Shown in pieces: positions 15,091-15,432 of a DNA stretch of 15,432 nucleotides (positions within the stretch are counted from its first letter, which is position 1; each line of letters opens with the position of its first letter). Origin of the DNA: an uncultured Candidatus Altimarinota bacterium (GTDB lineage: Bacteria > Patescibacteriota > Gracilibacteria > BD1-5 > UBA6164); contig CALMDL010000171.1 in assembly GCA_937864995.1 (NCBI GenBank), positions 1 through 15,432 of the forward strand, given 5' to 3'. The notes beneath the pieces are model-generated. The model was not told where the DNA came from and made no database searches. It saw nothing but the letters and a program-made list of their open reading frames with translations. Position numbers and translations under genes: made by a program.

Positions 15091-15330
15091 ATGTTAAAAA
15101 TAAGATTATCTAGAGCTTGAAAAAGAAATATGCCTTTCTTTAAAGTAGTAGTTACTGAACATACAGCAGCTGCTAAACACGGTTACAAAGAAGTTTTAGG
15201 ATTTTACAATCCAATTACTAAAGAATTTAAAATAAAAGATTTAGATAAAGTTAAAACTTATGTTTCTCATGGAGTTCAATTTTCTCCAAGAGTTGAAAAA
15301 TTAATGAAACTTAATAATGTTTCTTTATAA
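15091..15330 (+). CDS. rpsP: 30S ribosomal protein bS16
   Basis: bS16 is an assembly protein of the 30S subunit. The 79-residue product matches family length only if translation starts at 15091 and the UGA at 15118-15120 is Gly: MLKIRLSRAGKRNMPFFKVVV is the conserved bS16 N-terminus, followed by GFYNPITKEFKIKDLDKV and the helical C-terminus with HGVQFSPRVEKLM. A standard-code annotation would wrongly begin at the Met of 15130 and lose the first 13 residues, which carry the conserved IRLSR basic segment. It is followed by a hairpin with T-tract and then a khpA-like gene, the order rpsP-khpA being common in bacteria. Confidence 0.96.
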
Positions 15331-15337
15331 TTATATA

Positions 15338-15372
15338 ATCCTTCAATAATCTTTTGAAGGATATTATTTTTT
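15338..15372 (+). terminator. Terminator or attenuator after rpsP
   Basis: ATCCTTCAA (15338-15346) and TTGAAGGAT (15354-15362) with a 7-nt loop, then T6 at 15367-15372. The khpA-like start codon is only 14 nt further, so the element may attenuate rather than fully end transcription, or khpA has its own promoter overlapping it. Confidence 0.75.
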
Positions 15373-15385
15373 AATATAAATTAGT

Positions 15386-15432
15386 ATGGATGAAGTAAAT
15401 TTCTTAAAATTTATAGTTGAAAATATAGTTTC
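15386..15432 (+). CDS. khpA: Start of probable KH-domain RNA-binding protein KhpA (3' truncated)
   Basis: Only 15 complete codons are present (MDEVNFLKFIVENIV...), then the window ends. KhpA family proteins start with an acidic residue followed by a LxxFIVxxIV-like helix and commonly lie directly after rpsP, which is exactly this position. The assignment therefore rests on a short match plus gene order. The start ATG has the usual T at -1 and no Shine-Dalgarno. Confidence 0.6.
   Translation, partial: MDEVNFLKFIVENIV

Noticed and set aside
1..15432. Mycoplasma-type code (UGA as Trp)
   Set aside because: UGA positions align with invariant Gly residues, and Trp is encoded by UGG at many sites.
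1..15432. CRISPR array, insertion sequence or attachment site
   Set aside because: No regularly spaced direct repeats, no transposase motifs, no terminal inverted repeats; the tRNA 3' ends are not duplicated nearby.

Overview
The window (about 15.4 kb, very AT-rich) only makes sense with a genetic code in which UGA encodes glycine (translation table 25). That code is known from Candidate Division SR1/Absconditabacteria and Gracilibacteria (BD1-5), so the organism is almost certainly a member of one of these Patescibacteria/CPR lineages. In-frame UGA falls on invariant glycines: DCPGH of EF-Tu, GGEEF of a diguanylate cyclase and QLRGRVGR of Mfd. UGG still encodes Trp. Every coding call below was made by reading through UGA; a standard-code gene caller would break nearly all of these genes.

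Layout. (1) 1-2835, plus strand: the 3' part of mfd (transcription-repair coupling factor), then an FKBP/SlyD-like lipoprotein and a cyclophilin-FKBP/SlyD fusion, all closely spaced and probably cotranscribed, ending at a perfect bidirectional terminator. (2) 2867-5004, minus strand: a soluble GGDEF diguanylate cyclase carrying a Cys-rich insertion, and queA (queuosine synthesis), each with its own sigma70-like promoter. (3) 5071-11090, minus strand: two very large proteins of unknown function (902 and 1075 aa) with several membrane segments. The longer one has a LysM-like segment and a charged, Pro/Lys-rich linker. They cover about 39% of the window, share a promoter motif and are separated by a terminator. 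They are the least explained content. (4) 11271-12152, plus strand: ftsX, without an adjacent ftsE. (5) 12283-15432, plus strand, translation block: tRNA-Asp(GUC), tRNA-Ala(UGC), two small basic ORFs (69 and 28 aa), tuf (EF-Tu), rpsJ (uS10), rpmB (bL28), tRNA-Leu(UAA), rpsP (bS16) and the start of a KH-domain khpA-like gene.

Genome style. Intergenic regions are short. Stop codons lie inside terminator hairpins, and terminator T-tracts run directly into the -35 box of the next gene. No start codon has a recognisable Shine-Dalgarno sequence; all 14 visible starts are AUG and 12 of them are preceded by U. Glycine codon choice differs by gene class: EF-Tu uses mainly GGT/GGA with six UGA, whereas the large unknown proteins use UGA for most glycines. 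Arg is almost always AGA. CGA is absent, and CGG occurs only twice, once at a position where Arg is unexpected.

No CRISPR array, insertion sequence, prophage module or rRNA gene was seen. No stretch longer than 300 bases lacks a gene.
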